A stretch of DNA of 64,000 bases from contig OX377205.1 in NCBI GenBank assembly GCA_947396885.1, positions 51,382,676 to 51,446,675 on the forward strand, written 5' to 3'. The translations under genes were made by a program, and so were the position numbers. This stretch comes from Heligmosomoides polygyrus polygyrus (taxonomy: Eukaryota; Nematoda; Chromadorea; Rhabditida; Heligmosomidae). The notes beneath the pieces were generated by a model that saw only the letters and a program-made list of their open reading frames with translations, had not been told where the DNA came from and made no database searches. Of this stretch, positions 21,442-33,190 are shown in pieces. The first letter of the stretch is position 1. Every line of letters starts with the position of its first letter.

Positions 21442-22728
21442 TTAGGTTGTCACATAAGTTCTGTCCGATTTTCGACGGTAACTTTGCGGTGTAATATCTC
21501 AGCAGAAAATAAAGTTTATTAATCAAAGTAAGAACCGTTACAATCAATGTACTTCTGCCAACGATATACAACAGCATTAATTCTATTTCGGAAGAAATCT
21601 GAATTTCTAGAAGCAATGAAACACTCGAAGGCAATTTCGATATCTGCTACATTAGTAAAGTTTTTTATCCTTGAGGAAACCATCGAGATGTTTGAAAAGA
21701 TGAAAGTCCGTTGGGGCTAGGTCCGGTGAATAAGCGAGATGCGGGAGAACTTCATATCTCAAATGATTTAATTTTTGGATGGTCAGATGCGAGACATGTG
21801 GACGGGCGTTGTCGTGAAGAAGGATCGGTCCTCTTCGATTCACCAGTGCAGGACGCATTTCAAGCAACTTTTGGTGAACCACGTCTAATTTACGACAGTA
21901 CCTCTCTGCCGTGATGGTTTCACCAGGCTTCAAGAAGTCGTAGTGGATAATACCAGTTGCAGCCCACCAGACAGTGAGCATGACCTTCCTCGGATGGAGG
22001 CTAGGTTTTGGAAAGTGTTTCGGCGGTTCTTCCTTATCCAGCCATTGCGCTGATCTTCTTCGATTGTCGTACACGATCCATTTTTCGTCACAGGTAATTA
22101 TCCGGTCAAGAAATGGATCGTTTTCGTTCCTTATAGTAAGGGAAGAACAGATCTCCAGGCGACACCTCTGCTGCTCCTCAGTGAATTCGTGGGGCACCCA
22201 TTTATCCAGCTTTTTCACCTTTCCTATCGCCTCTAGGTGCCTCGAAAAGGTTGTACGACTGACCTGAAGTTCTCTCCCCATCTCACGCACAGTTCCTCGT
22301 GAATCGGCTTCCACTCGTTCTTTCAAACGTCCTTCATCACATTTGGCTGGTCGTCCTGAGCGGTCCTTGTCTTCGAGGTCCACGTCTCCAACCCGGAACT
22401 TCTGGTACCATCTGCGCACGGTGCGTTCGTTAGCGGAGTCCTCTCCCCATGCCATCTTGATGTTTTGAGTTGCCTCGCTAACACTGCGGCGAAGCTTGAA
22501 CTCATGAAGCATTATTACCCGCAAGTGCGTTTTTCCATGGTTTCGTCCAGCACCTAAAACGAAGCAATGCTCACGACTTTTTAAAAGCAACACACTAAGT
22601 TTTATAGAGCGAAACAAGCGCTACAAAATAGTATCCAACATGTATACAATTACTTTCTCTATACATGAAAAATAACAATCACAAAGTAACGCCTATCGGG
22701 ATCGGACAGAACTTATCTGACAACCTAA
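21442..22728 (-). mobile_element. Mariner element C, Hsmar1/bandit-like, nearly intact
   Basis: A 1287-bp element lies between TA dinucleotides (21440-21441, 22729-22730). The inverted ends are about 28 bp and start TTAGGTTGTC, with one mismatch. It encodes an almost full transposase on the minus strand. Ends and ORF are far better preserved than mariners A and B, so this is the youngest of the three. Confidence 0.93.
21519..22617 (-). pseudogene. Mariner transposase with one late frameshift
   Basis: Continuous frame 22617-21652; the family start is probably an internal Met (MLHEFKLRRS, 22515). N-terminal paired-type helix-turn-helix with ERTVRRWYQKF and RSGRP. The linker WVPHEF and YDNRRRSAQW blocks are present. 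The catalytic Asp residues are in ITCDEKW, LLHDNARPH and SPDLAPTD, with 34 residues between the second and third, so the triad is DD34D as in mariners. A 1-nt frameshift near 21660 ends the frame at KDKKLY; the other frame carries the normal C-terminus, RWQKYIDCNGSYFD, to a stop at 21519. The blocks DNRRRSAQWLD and CNGSYFD are shared with Hsmar1 and, as published, with hookworm bandit. Probably inactive. Confidence 0.9.
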
Positions 22729-22730
22729 TA

Positions 22731-23863
22731 TTTCTTCTTGGGTCAGCGTCGGTACAGGCGACAGAAACAAACTGTTTTTGAGTCGGGTTAGTCTGCAACC
22801 TCTGAGAAACCTCTGTAAATCAATGCCGGATTAGGCAGTATCCTAAGGCCTATGTTATACTCCGCGGGAGCATCCGCGGAACGTCCGCGGACGGAAGGTG
22901 CACCGCGGAGAGCGTCTACGGGCAAAGGTCAACCAAAGCAGCGGGATGGCGAGAGCGCAGAGAAATAGACACTCCTGCTGCGCTACGAGCGAGCGAGCTG
23001 ACTCAGCGCCCGAATGAGAGAACACGCTCGTCGTCTGCGTCTCCAGGGCTAGCCCATTGTTGCGGAAACTTGCTGTAGATGGATGCTGAATTTCAAGAAG
23101 GCCATGTCCCAAAAGAGTAGGACTTCCTGCAAGTCAGAATCGAGACGCACCGAAACCGCTACTTTCCAGGGGAATAAATATGATGATTCCAAGAAATGAG
23201 GGCGTAGAAGCGGTCCATCCTCAGACCTTCTTTATTGTCCGTCTCTCTCCAGCAAAGCATTAGTGCTTATGGACAGATCAGTACTGGAGGTTTATTAGGG
23301 AGACACACTTCAGTGTCTTTATAACCTCTCATTTTCTCTACTCTTATGTATAGCCTGCCACAGCGGGTTGCGTTGGGGTCCTTGCTCCTTCGACTGATAA
23401 AAGGAATTCACTTGACAAGAAGAGGGAGAGGCACGATCACTCACCGTTTCTCAAGAGAAAACAGTTCCTCACCCTCAACTCAAAGACTGACACCGAATTC
23501 TTGAAGCCATGGAATAACGACATAAAATTCCAATCATGCACGTAGAGCAAGCAAAATAACAAAGCTTCTAGTTGCGCAGAACTTCACATGTGGCTAGAAA
23601 CACTGTTGTGCTCAATCCAGAACACGGCATCTCCCAGGCCCAATAAACGGAAGAGGAATCCGTCCCACGTAATGGCAATTCTTGTTGTTGACTAAATGTC
23701 ATTGTCTCTACGCGATATTTTCCACCCAACCTGTGCCAGAAAAGGTGGAAATCTGAGCTCGTCGATGTTGCTGATATGCCAACTCCTCCAGCAGACGCTT
23801 TTCCTTTGAGAAATGAGTGCTAATGAAGTGCACTGGTCGACCCACCCAACCTCGGTCCCAGTA
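22731..23863. other. No gene recognised
   Basis: A CG-rich patch with repeated CCGCGGA motifs (about 22860-22915) is the only structure. No exon or RNA signal found. Confidence 0.45.
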
Positions 23864-23872
23864 GGGTGCTCT

Positions 23873-25448
23873 ACAGTATTATAGAAATCCGACTCCTGAA
23901 TTTGACACCGTAACCCGGCGTTCGATTAGGGCGCGGTTGCGAGCGCGGCAGGGCAGATTCAAAACGGGCGCGAATGTTTACATACTTGGTTCACGTGTGA
24001 GTCATGAGCTCACAGTCGCGATAAGTAAGTCTCCAAACACGATGTTATGAAATCTAGAGGGACTGAGACCGACCACGTCACGCTAAGGCCGCTTGCATTG
24101 ACTCGTCTAGGAGGATACACTGAAGCCGTTGCGAGCAATTATAGGAGGGAAATAATTTCTAAGGAGTAAAGGAGCAAATCACAACTCATACGCTGCAAGC
24201 AGATAACTTCTTTAACGACACTCCAGAGCTATCTAAGGATGAACGAAAGCGCTCTCCGTTCTTTGAGACTTTCGAGATCTAACTAGACACTTGAATGTCC
24301 TCATAATATTCATAATAGAGGCCTACCAACGCTCCTAAGATCATTCCTACCGTCTTTGCGACAGTGGAGTGGCATGAATCGACACATTCCCATCCTGTGT
24401 ACATATTCTAGGACAGCTCGAAAAGCTGGAGAACTTAGCTGAGATGAAGAATGTTGGTCATATGTGTCTCAATCTCCTCTCCATGAGCTCATGAACACTT
24501 TCTCACTCTCAACGGTAAGATCTTCCGTATAATGAAGAGGATGAGGCTCACCCTAAGGACAGCACTATGCAGTGTCTTGTGTTATACTACTGAGCTAGGC
24601 CATTTCTAATGCTATTCGACATACATACGCCTTCTTACCAAGGCGGATAGCCACTGTACATGTTGACTCCCCCTCCCCCGCCCCCCCCCCCCCCACACCC
24701 CACAAGCCAATTTGCGCTTACAGCCATGTGCCATATGTTACCTATGATCATGGCAGGTCCAAAAACGCCTCGAAAGAATCTCGCTGACTACCTGGAGACG
24801 TCCAGGACTCAATTTCTGACGTTAAGCACAGAAGATAAGGGCTTGGTGTCTGATGCAAAAGTATCATTACGCACAGGTCTTTCCATTTGAAGGTAAATAT
24901 GATAGACCTGTCCCAGTCCCTGGTTAAGATGCTCGAAGCACTCCGTATACTGATACAGGATGCCGTCGAGGCTATGAAACAATTGCTTTCCCGAGATCTC
25001 TTAGAATTTTGGCCTCTAGATGTTTCCATTGTGAGGTAGTCTTCATCAGATATGTACCAGTCCTACCGCTCAATAGACTCATCTTGTGAAGGGGCTCCAG
25101 ACGCTATAAACTCCTTGAACGAGGTCTATTTGAACATCTACAAAACATCCTTCCTTGCAAGCATGCTAAGTTAAGGACCAGTGTTACGTCACAGTTGGTC
25201 ATCAGAACAAGGTACAGAAAGTTCTGCTAAGGAGGCCAAGGTATTCGAGATCCACTCGATTAGTCCTAACATTACCCTCCACCACTGCGCGGATCCTTCA
25301 AAACATCGTGACAGTAGAATGTTCGAAGCGCCTGCCGACACCCGCTACATACTGTGCGATTACGTCACGAGTTTAAAGGACCGACCGCGCCCCAATCGAA
25401 CGCCGGGTTACGGTGTCAAGTTCAGGAGTCGGATTTTTATAATACTGT
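23873..25448. mobile_element. MULE-like element with 9-bp target duplication
   Basis: A 1576-bp unit has long inverted ends (at least 60 bp) starting ACAGTATTATA and including CACCGTAACCCGGCGTTCGA. It is flanked by exact GGGTGCTCT on both sides (23864-23872, 25449-25457). A 9-bp TSD with long TIRs is typical of Mutator-like elements. The inside has no recognisable transposase; a 14-C run is at about 24681-24694. Confidence 0.75.
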
Positions 25449-25457
25449 GGGTGCTCT

Positions 25458-26231
25458 AGCACCGACGTGCTCCGCTGTCTGCACTCTAGCGCGGGCAAGA
25501 AGAGACGTAGGGGCTATGCGAGGAGAATCTCTAGTACGGAGAGCGCCGACGGCGCGACGAATCGGCGAAAACATGAGTCATGGTTGTCCTTTGCCCTGTA
25601 ACCCGCGGAGAGTCGTCGTCGAGACGGGGCGACTAGCGTCGCATTGGAGCGCGTTTTAGAGCTCGACTTCACGGAACGACAGCTCTACGGACGCCTGCCC
25701 TCCCGCGGGCAGGAAAGCCTGGGTCGGGGTCGAATCACGCATCATCATATTCGTCGAGCTGCGCCCAGCTGAGACAGTGTCCATAGAGCGGTTTCGGGTT
25801 AATATGCATCGGCTCGAACGGGGATTGTATTAGGCTGCAACATAGCGCTCAGCTTTTGTAGCGAGTTGATAGTTATTTGGGTTGGTCCTGGAATACATAC
25901 TAAAGAGCTAATGTATGGCGACTGGGCAGATTTGCTCGATTTGGTTTGACACGTGACAGCAATGTACAATGCGCTCGGTGGAACAGAACTGTCGATGGAG
26001 TGAGCCGCGCAGAAACATTACCTGCGGCCGTTCTGCGACTTCTGGTAGGACTCCACTGCTAGGTCCGACACTGCGCTTAGAGGTTGCGTTCATGGTGGCC
26101 CACCCAAATTCCCCCTTGAGAGCTATTCGATATTGGCGTCTGCTGCGCGGCAACCGAACCGCGCTAGACCCGTTCATTCCGCACAGCTTGCGGATCTGGT
26201 CAGCGAACTCAGCGTGTTCACGGCCACGGGT
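25458..26231. other. No gene recognised
   Basis: GC-rich around 25460-25760 with open frames on both strands that look compositional. Nothing identified. Confidence 0.4.
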
Positions 26232-26950
26232 TGCGCACCTTTTAGGCCGGCAGCAGGGTCTTGCGTGTTGCGGGTGCCGCGGGCCCGCCATGACAACGGC
26301 GGGTGGTGTGGTGCTGCGAGGGTTACTGTTCGCAATATTGCGTATAGTTTTGGCGGCAGTTGCGACCTCTGGGATTGTCAAAGGTGTAGTAAGCAAAACG
26401 CTTTTTCTTTTGTGAAGAAGCGTTTTCTAAATCAAGTTAGGAGTCCTTGAATCTAAACCCCGACATCTAATAGAACACTTCTTATAACTCAACAGTTCTG
26501 TGCCATTTTGCGCTTGCTCTCAATTTTGTCGATCTACTTCCACTAAAAGTTCTTCGCTTGACAAGCAGCTCGAAGATAATGTGGTAGCGCTTGTGATGAC
26601 AACATTCCTCCCATGCCTTGTTTCCCTAAACCACGCGGCTAACTTGTAGCCGAAAGGGCACAAAGATTTTCAGTGCAGTTAAGGTTATCTGATATCGTGC
26701 TAACGTTTTTTTTTGCGTTACGTTTTGAGTGCAGGATTCCATACGCTTCCATTTGTCGACACTACCGGTGATTATATTGTTGGTTGTCAAGCTCTTTTAT
26801 GGACAGAGATGATGCACCAACCTGCTATATCCCTACTATGTAGATTCGTTAAAAAATGTTTCCAAATAGATGGACCATGATCGACAGCCATCTATCACGC
26901 CCTCCGGCGGCTCTCACCCGCAGCTCCTGGCGCTGCGGGTGAGAGCCGCC
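26232..26950 (+). repeat. ~0.7-kb interspersed repeat with GC hairpins, copy A
   Basis: Closely similar to 34186-35022: GCCCGCCATGACAACGGCGG, then AAGCAAAACGCTTTTTCTTT, then ATTATATTGTTGGTTGTCAA. It ends in a perfect hairpin with 18-bp arms (26906-26923 and 26933-26950). CCCGCC/GGCGGG forms a second hairpin near its left end. No coding content. Probably a non-autonomous DNA element; boundaries approximate. Confidence 0.75.
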
Positions 26951-28985
26951 TTGAACTGCGGCAGGATCCGATCGCTGGCGACAGGGACGGCTAGTGACGT
27001 CATACGCGCGCGGTCGCTGCGTCTTGCTGCTGGGCACGCCAGAGCGCAAGTGTGCACCGCTTGTTATTGTCTGCGCTTTGTCGGCTGGCGCCAGAGACGG
27101 AGAACAGTGGAGTGCCTCGTTTAACATCTTAGATTGAAGAAATATTCCGACTTTCTTAGCGCTTACGAGTGGCGTGATGATTAGACTACGATAAGCGAGT
27201 TGGAGAAGGTTGACGAGCAAGAGTAAATTAAAAGGAGGGTTACAATTTAATGTTATTGACCGAAAAGTGTGCAGTGAATTACAGACCGCCTTCCAAACGT
27301 CTGTAAAACTACATTATAGTGTCTGGCACGATTTGTAGGTTTCCTGTCGCACCGGACCATGCAGTAGAGCAGAGAAGAATGCTCGAAAAACAGCAGCGCT
27401 GTAGCGCAATGGAAAATCTGTAGAAAAGACGCCGACGAGCGCTTTCTTGGTTCCCTACTTTATCATATTGTCTCTCTCATACGATTGTCCTCCATTAGAC
27501 ATTGGATCTGACAGCGATTCGCATAACCGGAGTCCGTCATTTTTCTTCAAAGCCTGGTTAAAAGGATTGTGCAACAATGAGATAGAGATTATCATTTCAG
27601 AGAATGTGAATTACTCAAATTTATAGTCCATCGTATTGGCAGCTCCCCCCCCCCCTCCTAGATGTACATGCGGTAGTTGGAGGGGGTCACCATAGCATGC
27701 CGCGGCGCACAGGTGTGGCGAGTAGCTACATACCGCGAATGTAAATGCAATCTTATCTTCCCTTTTCGATTGCCCATCCGTGCTTTATCTGCTTCCGTAT
27801 TGAATAAGGAATGTAGGTAATTTTAATACGGGTGCGTTAGCCGGCCCACACCCCGGAGTCCCTTCTCCCGCCCAATTCTGAGAACAGAGCCATAGCATTG
27901 TTTCTTTGTCTTCTTTATTACCAGTGTGTCTCGTTTTCTTTTTTTCTCCTGTTTGTTACACTTTTTATAAGGTGACCTTCCCCAATTACCATAGCGCCGT
28001 ACTTGCTTCGGAAACTTCTAAATATTACCCAATCTTACTTTCGTTTCGAAATTTCCTCACCAGATGCGTTTTTCTTCTTGTTCCATTTGCCCTCACTCAC
28101 TTGAAGCACTTTCAGTCCGTCCTCACCTTGTTAACAAACGCTCACTCCTCTCCCCTCTATCAGAATGCATGAAGCGCATCTCATTCAACAGCTTTCCTTC
28201 TTCTGCGCTAGTCGAAGGAACGCGATTACATGTGAACTGGTCCCCGAAAAATTCCGTCACGCGCGAGCGGCGAGAGTCAGATGAGCAGAGTGTCTCCAGA
28301 TTGGGCTAGGGAGGGGACTCCGGGGTATGGCGAACAGGGAGGCGTAGAGTGCGCGAGACGACACGACGAAAAACCGCGCGCCGCATCGGCACCATGCCAA
28401 GCGGACCAGTTCTCCGGCAGTGGCACGTGACGTCAATAGCCGTCCCTGTCTGCCGGACTCTGCGGCGGTTGACGACGGGCAACTCGGCCCCGCTCGTCCC
28501 CGCTACTGCTGAGTCACGTCGATTTGCAGCGTGTCTGCCACCTCTCGCTGCCTCTCCGCTATTTCGCGCGCATCTGCCGTCTCGCGTGCGAACACACTAT
28601 TTCTTGAGCGACTTGCACGACCGGCGTCTCATCACAGCGCGATGTATTTCCACACCAGTCGTACTGTTGGTATCATTGAGGAAATACACTAATCCAGCCA
28701 CAACGGTCACTCAGTTTCTGCAGGATGTTTAGCAACATGTCTGAGACTTGTCTTTTGTTTGAGATAGATATTTTAGAACACTCTATGTCAAAGCGTTTGA
28801 AGTACTAATGGCAACATACGAATAAAAACAACTGCATCGTGTGAAGCATGAGATTACATTTGTGAGCAAGCATGTACCTGAATTCAAAGGCAAGTGTGCT
28901 AACAGTTCCTTCACAGAATGGGCAGGATAACATGCATAGGGCTCTTCAGAGGAGAATGAGGGGACGGGGACACATTGAGAGCTAA
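26951..28985. other. No gene recognised; contains repeat copy 27840-28000
   Basis: 27840-28000 is a plus-strand copy of the repeat at 4150-4395. A fragment of the 'ggactccggggt' repeat lies at 28290-28335. A GC-rich plus-strand frame (28349-28732) has no recognisable content. Poly-C (about 27646-27655) is present. Confidence 0.4.
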
Positions 28986-29839
28986 CTAGTGGGCAAGGTT
29001 GCTGGCTAAGGTATCAAGGTGATCCATACACTCTCTTGTGGTAGGTGGACGACCATCCGCCTGGAGGAACTGTCTGAAGCGCCTCATCTCATCGTGTATT
29101 TCATTTTGCCTGCAGGCTTCGCGACTTCGCATATATCTTGTCGCCATTTCTCCATTTGCTATAGGCAGGATCTGCGATCTGGCCATAGTTAACTATGAGG
29201 CCAAAAACTGCCAGGGGTGCGAATAGGAAACGCCCTTCGAAGTTTACTGTGAACCGTTCAACGAAGTTCGCAGGTTATCGAACAGTTAGCTGCTCCACCA
29301 TTGCCATCCGCTCTGGGGCTGTGAAAGTATCGCCTGAAGCCATAAATATCGTTCTCTAAACAATATTTATTCTCATATGTCCCCTTACCGAAGCGTGGCT
29401 GTGCCATATCAGCTACTAAGCCTTGGATAACGCTGGATGGAGTTCCCGCATAGGGTTGTGCCCTAAATTCGTTGCACGTCTCGGTCACCCTACGGCGCAT
29501 AATAGAACGAGGGGCGCTTCTTGGCTTATAGAAGTGGGGGCGAACCGGATTTGCAGGATCCGTTATGAAGTGTCCACCTCTGACTTTGCAGGAAGGCACA
29601 GGCTGATTGTACACCTCGCGCTCTCGATCCTTAAGCGATCGGTATCCACCGCACACAAAGGTGCTGGTCTCTCCGTCTGAGAGTGTCTTCCTATACGCCC
29701 ACTCATACACAGCTGACGATCTCGAGGTAGGATATATATCGCCATATTTCCACCCCTTTGCTGTGAGGGAGCAAATATCACTCGAACCGGTTCGAACGAC
29801 GCCATTTATCAACAACGGTACTTCCAAATTCCGCCACAT
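28986..29839 (-). pseudogene. Possible MULE/FLYWCH-type transposon protein fragment
   Basis: The minus frame 29839-29258 (193 codons) contains a Cys/aromatic pattern (VYEWAY..TFVCGGY..SCKVRGG), a DPANPVRPHF block, and RRRVTETCNEFRAQP followed by MAQPRFGKGT. This resembles the N-terminal FLYWCH-like DNA-binding part of nematode Mutator-type proteins, as I remember the family. A second minus frame (29186-28986, RSREACRQNEIHDEMRRF) follows on the same strand and may be the same gene after a break. No DDE domain is seen. It could instead be a host exon of unknown function. Confidence 0.35.
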
Positions 29840-29911
29840 CTTCTTTCATTTTGATCTCGTGTGAAGTCTCTCCATCGTGGGAAAGCAATCGCATGAATTG
29901 CACGTGCGGCT

Positions 29912-30063
29912 AGAGATGTAGGGTCGGCGGAGGCGCCGGCACTCTTCCGTCTGGGATCTGCCCCCGCCGCGATGACTCAGCATGCTCGGGGCCGAGCTGC
30001 CCCGTAATCATGGACAAGTTCTCAGGGTGCTTCCCCGAGACTGTAGAGGCCCTTATGCGATGC
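29912..30063. mobile_element. Diverged copy of the GGGCCTCTACAG MITE
   Basis: Ends GACTGTAGAGGCCCTTA on the plus strand. The complement matches the start of the element at 32676 through ACCCTGAGAAC(T)TGTCCAT. Strongly diverged; the left border is a guess. Confidence 0.45.
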
Positions 30064-30189
30064 TTTGTCATGTATGGGCGGCTCTCATGTATCTCTGGCC
30101 AGGAACATGGAATCGGACTACCGGAAACCCCCTCCCACACTGAAACTGTCTATTCATCTGCACTTGAAACTGTGGTACGATCGCATCTG

Positions 30190-32675
30190 AGCAGGATCTT
30201 TGGACACTGTTTTACAGAAGCCACAACATCAAACACGACGCTATCGCCTTGCAGGAAACGAAAGGCAGAGCGGAAAGCATAAGAAGGACCGACCACAACG
30301 AGCTTCTCATTATCGGAGCAAAGGTGGACAGAAAGAATATTGGCGGAGTTGGATTTCCCGGTCAACTCGACAGTGCACCACCTAGTAGACTCCTGCAAGA
30401 TCATTAGTCCTTAAGTAGCTGTTCTGTATCTGGAAACCAAATATCAAGAAACCATCTCCATCATAAATGGATATGTTTGCAGCATCTGCGGCCACAGACG
30501 AAGAAAGGGAGAAATTCTACAAGCTATTCGAAAGGACTGTCAACGGCGAGAAGAGCGGTTACAAAGTTTGTTGCTGGGGACTTTAGCGCTACCGTCGGTA
30601 CGAATGAGCGTGAGGCATGTAGGCTAGGACCACATAAAACTTCCTCAAGGAACAAAAACGGAGAGCGTCTGATAGACTTCCATCTGCGTGCCGTCTCTTT
30701 CATGGAAATTCACTGTTCAAGAAGCCTTCAAACCGGCGATGGACCTGGGAAAGCCCAAAATGGAGAAACGCGTTCGGAGACCAAACATGTTCTTACAAAC
30801 AGATGCTGGAGTCTGTTCGACGTCTCCGTGCTGCCTTTGGTTGACACCGGGTCGGATCACCGTCTTGTCCGTCCGAAACTGACCCTCAGAAAGAAGATGC
30901 TCAAACGTGACACTCATAGACCGGCACCGGTGAGGATCCCCGCATTGAAGTCTGAGGAGTTGGAATATGCGATAAAGTCGTACGATTGGAATCTTCTTGA
31001 AGATCCATCAGAAGACTACGAACTTCTCCTCAAAGGACTGTTGAAATGTGCTAGCAGCTCTTGTGAAGCCACATCACCGTCTGTCTCAAAGACTTAACGC
31101 ACAAGAGATTAAACTCTTGGAGCAAAGAAGAACTGTCAAACTGGATCCTAATGCCTCCCATCTGGGGCCGGATTCATCAACGACTAACCCACGGGTATAG
31201 GAGGTAGAGATACCCACGAAGGAGCCTGCGTCTCTGACTCCCACGTTATCTCTACCTGATTCTTATCTTATCTCTAGCCCTTATACCCCGCATACCCACG
31301 GGTTTAATTGTTGATGAATCCGGCCCCTGGAAAAAGTCACCATCTCGAAGGCCTGTCGAGTTGCGGTGAAGGAGTCCATACAAGCCTACACGAGATTGAA
31401 GCTGTTAGAAGCTGCTGGGAAAGGTTCAAGCATAAAGCGCTGCAAACGAGATTTCTGGAACCAGAAGGCAATAATGTCAGCCCTTATGGATAGGGATGGA
31501 ACAACGCAAACGTCTCGAAGAGCGATGGAAGCCATCGTTCAAGAATTCTACACAGATCTGTTTCGTTCTTCCATCACTTCCGAAATGCTTGATGCCACCA
31601 GCTGAGGAAGCACCTCCTATTCTGGAATCGGAAGTTGCTCATGTCATCAGAAGGATGAAGCCAGGCACTGCTCCCGGGCCGGACAGCATTTATGGTGATC
31701 TCCTTCGTGCGGGTGGCAGTGCCCTCTGCTCATTTCTTGCCAAGCACTTCAGCCACTACCTTCGTCTTGGTAGGATACCGGACTTATGGAAGGAATCGAA
31801 AACAGTTCTTATCTTCAAAAAAGGTCAGCAGGAGGATATTAACAACTATCGACCCCATCAGTCTTCTCTCAGTTGTGTACAAGATCATTACCAAGATATT
31901 GCTTAACCGCATCGTGCGTTGTTTGGACGAGTATCAGCCAGTGGAACAAGCAGGGTTTCGCAAGGATTTCTCCTGCATGGGCCATATTCAGACTGTCTCA
32001 CAACTTATCAGAAGGAGCCGCGAATATCACCTCCCACTTGTCCTTGCCTTCGTGGATCACCGGAAAGCGTTCGACTCTGTGGAAATCAACGCCATGCAGA
32101 AAGCGCTTGTGCATGCAAGTATACCATCGCCCTACATCCCACTTCTCGACTAATGCTTCTCGAACACATCTATTACCATCCAGTTGTTCGATCGAAAGCA
32201 TAAAATTCCTATCGGGAAAGGAGTACGGCAGGGAGACACGATTTCTCCTAAGCTGTTCCCAGCAGCACTCCAGGATGCCATGAAGGACTTGAACTGGGAC
32301 GATAAAGGCTACCTTGTGGACGGTAAATGGATCAGCAACCTTCGCTTCGCCGATGATATTGTTCTCATCTCTACCAGCACGGCAGGATGTGGCAGGTATG
32401 AAGATTGGATTGGACATGAATATGTCCAAAACGCAGTTTATGGTCAACCATTGGTGTGACACGGGACTCGTAAGGTTAAATGGAGTCGCTCTACAACAGG
32501 TCGACTCCTACGTCTATCTGGGAAGAGAGCTGAACATGGATAACGACCTCGCTCCTGAAATCGCCCGCAGGAGACGCGCAGCCTTCAGTTCGATTCGCGA
32601 AGCTACCAATCAGGTCAAGGATGCCGGCCTCAGGGCCTCGATATTCAACGCCTCTGTACTGCCTGTGGTGTGTTA
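30190..32675 (+). pseudogene. Second RTE-family LINE (RTE-1-like), broken and truncated
   Basis: Endonuclease traces: AIALQETKGR (about 30238-30267), NIGGVGF, FVAGDFSATVG (about 30570), and a TGSDHRL block (about 30850). RT traces in shifting frames: RMKPGTAPGPDSI (about 31650), the NNYRP block (about 31840), FVDHRKAFDSVE (motif A, about 32050), GKGVRQGDTISPKLF (motif B, about 32215), LRFADDIVLIS (motif C, FADD, about 32338), then YVYLGRELNMDN. At least three frameshifts and several stops. It carries a 162-bp MITE and ends abruptly at the TTA start of another MITE; no 3' tail is seen beyond. FADD and protein blocks separate it from the YADD family at 10226. Confidence 0.85.
31165..31326. mobile_element. 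162-bp MITE, CTG target, copy 2
   Basis: Same ends, same length and same CTG flanks (31162-31164, 31327-31329) as 19917-20078. It interrupts the RTE-1-like reading between the DPNASHL and SHHLEGL blocks, so it inserted after the LINE. Confidence 0.85.
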
Positions 32676-32872
32676 GGGCCTCTACAGAGTCTCGAGGCAG
32701 TACCCCGAGAACTCGTCCATATCGCTCCCGCCGCAGTGGGACCCACGCTGCCACTGTGGTGGAAGCGGCGGCGCGGACGAGTTGTCGTGGAGCCGCCGCT
32801 CGCAACGGTCCCCGAGGGCTGCCGCAGTTCACGGCGGCTCTCACCCGCAGTGCGGGTAAGACCCGCCTGAGG
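32676..32872 (+). mobile_element. GC-rich MITE starting GGGCCTCTACAGAG
   Basis: Preceded by TTA (32673-32675). The body is nearly identical to the complement of about 34970-35180 (CCGAGAACTCGTCCATATCG; GCTGCCGCAGTTCACGGCGG). It ends in a shortened form of the CTCACCCGCAG hairpin. The TTA and GGGCC start suggest Harbinger type, but no matching right terminus is found. Confidence 0.6.
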
Positions 32873-33003
32873 GCATAGTTGAATTGGAAGCTTGGGGGAA
32901 GGGGTTTTCTTTGTTTTCGTTCCTCGTTTTCATGTGCCTCATGCTTATGCATTGTTAACCATTTCGATAAGCGTAAATAACACGAGTTCTTCCGACTGTG
33001 CTA

Positions 33004-33190
33004 ACACAAGCAGTACGGTGGGCTCGTGATAGCGCAGTCGGAAGAAGCGTCGGGCGTCGCATTCAAACCGAATCGAGGTTGTTGTTACAGGCCTCGTACA
33101 GGCAAAGCAAGTCTTCCATCCTTTTAGCGTCACTGACTTGGTACCAAAGTTTTCTGGGAAGGTCAAAATTTGGCTTCCCATTAGCTGACC
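33004..33190 (+). mobile_element. SIN-family copy with tRNA head (same family as 6373-6667)
   Basis: Plus strand: head GATAGCGCAGTCGGAAGAAG, then AAGTCTTCCATC and TTGGTACCAAAGTTTTCTGG, matching the domain order of the full-length SINE. No tail repeat. Confidence 0.6.
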
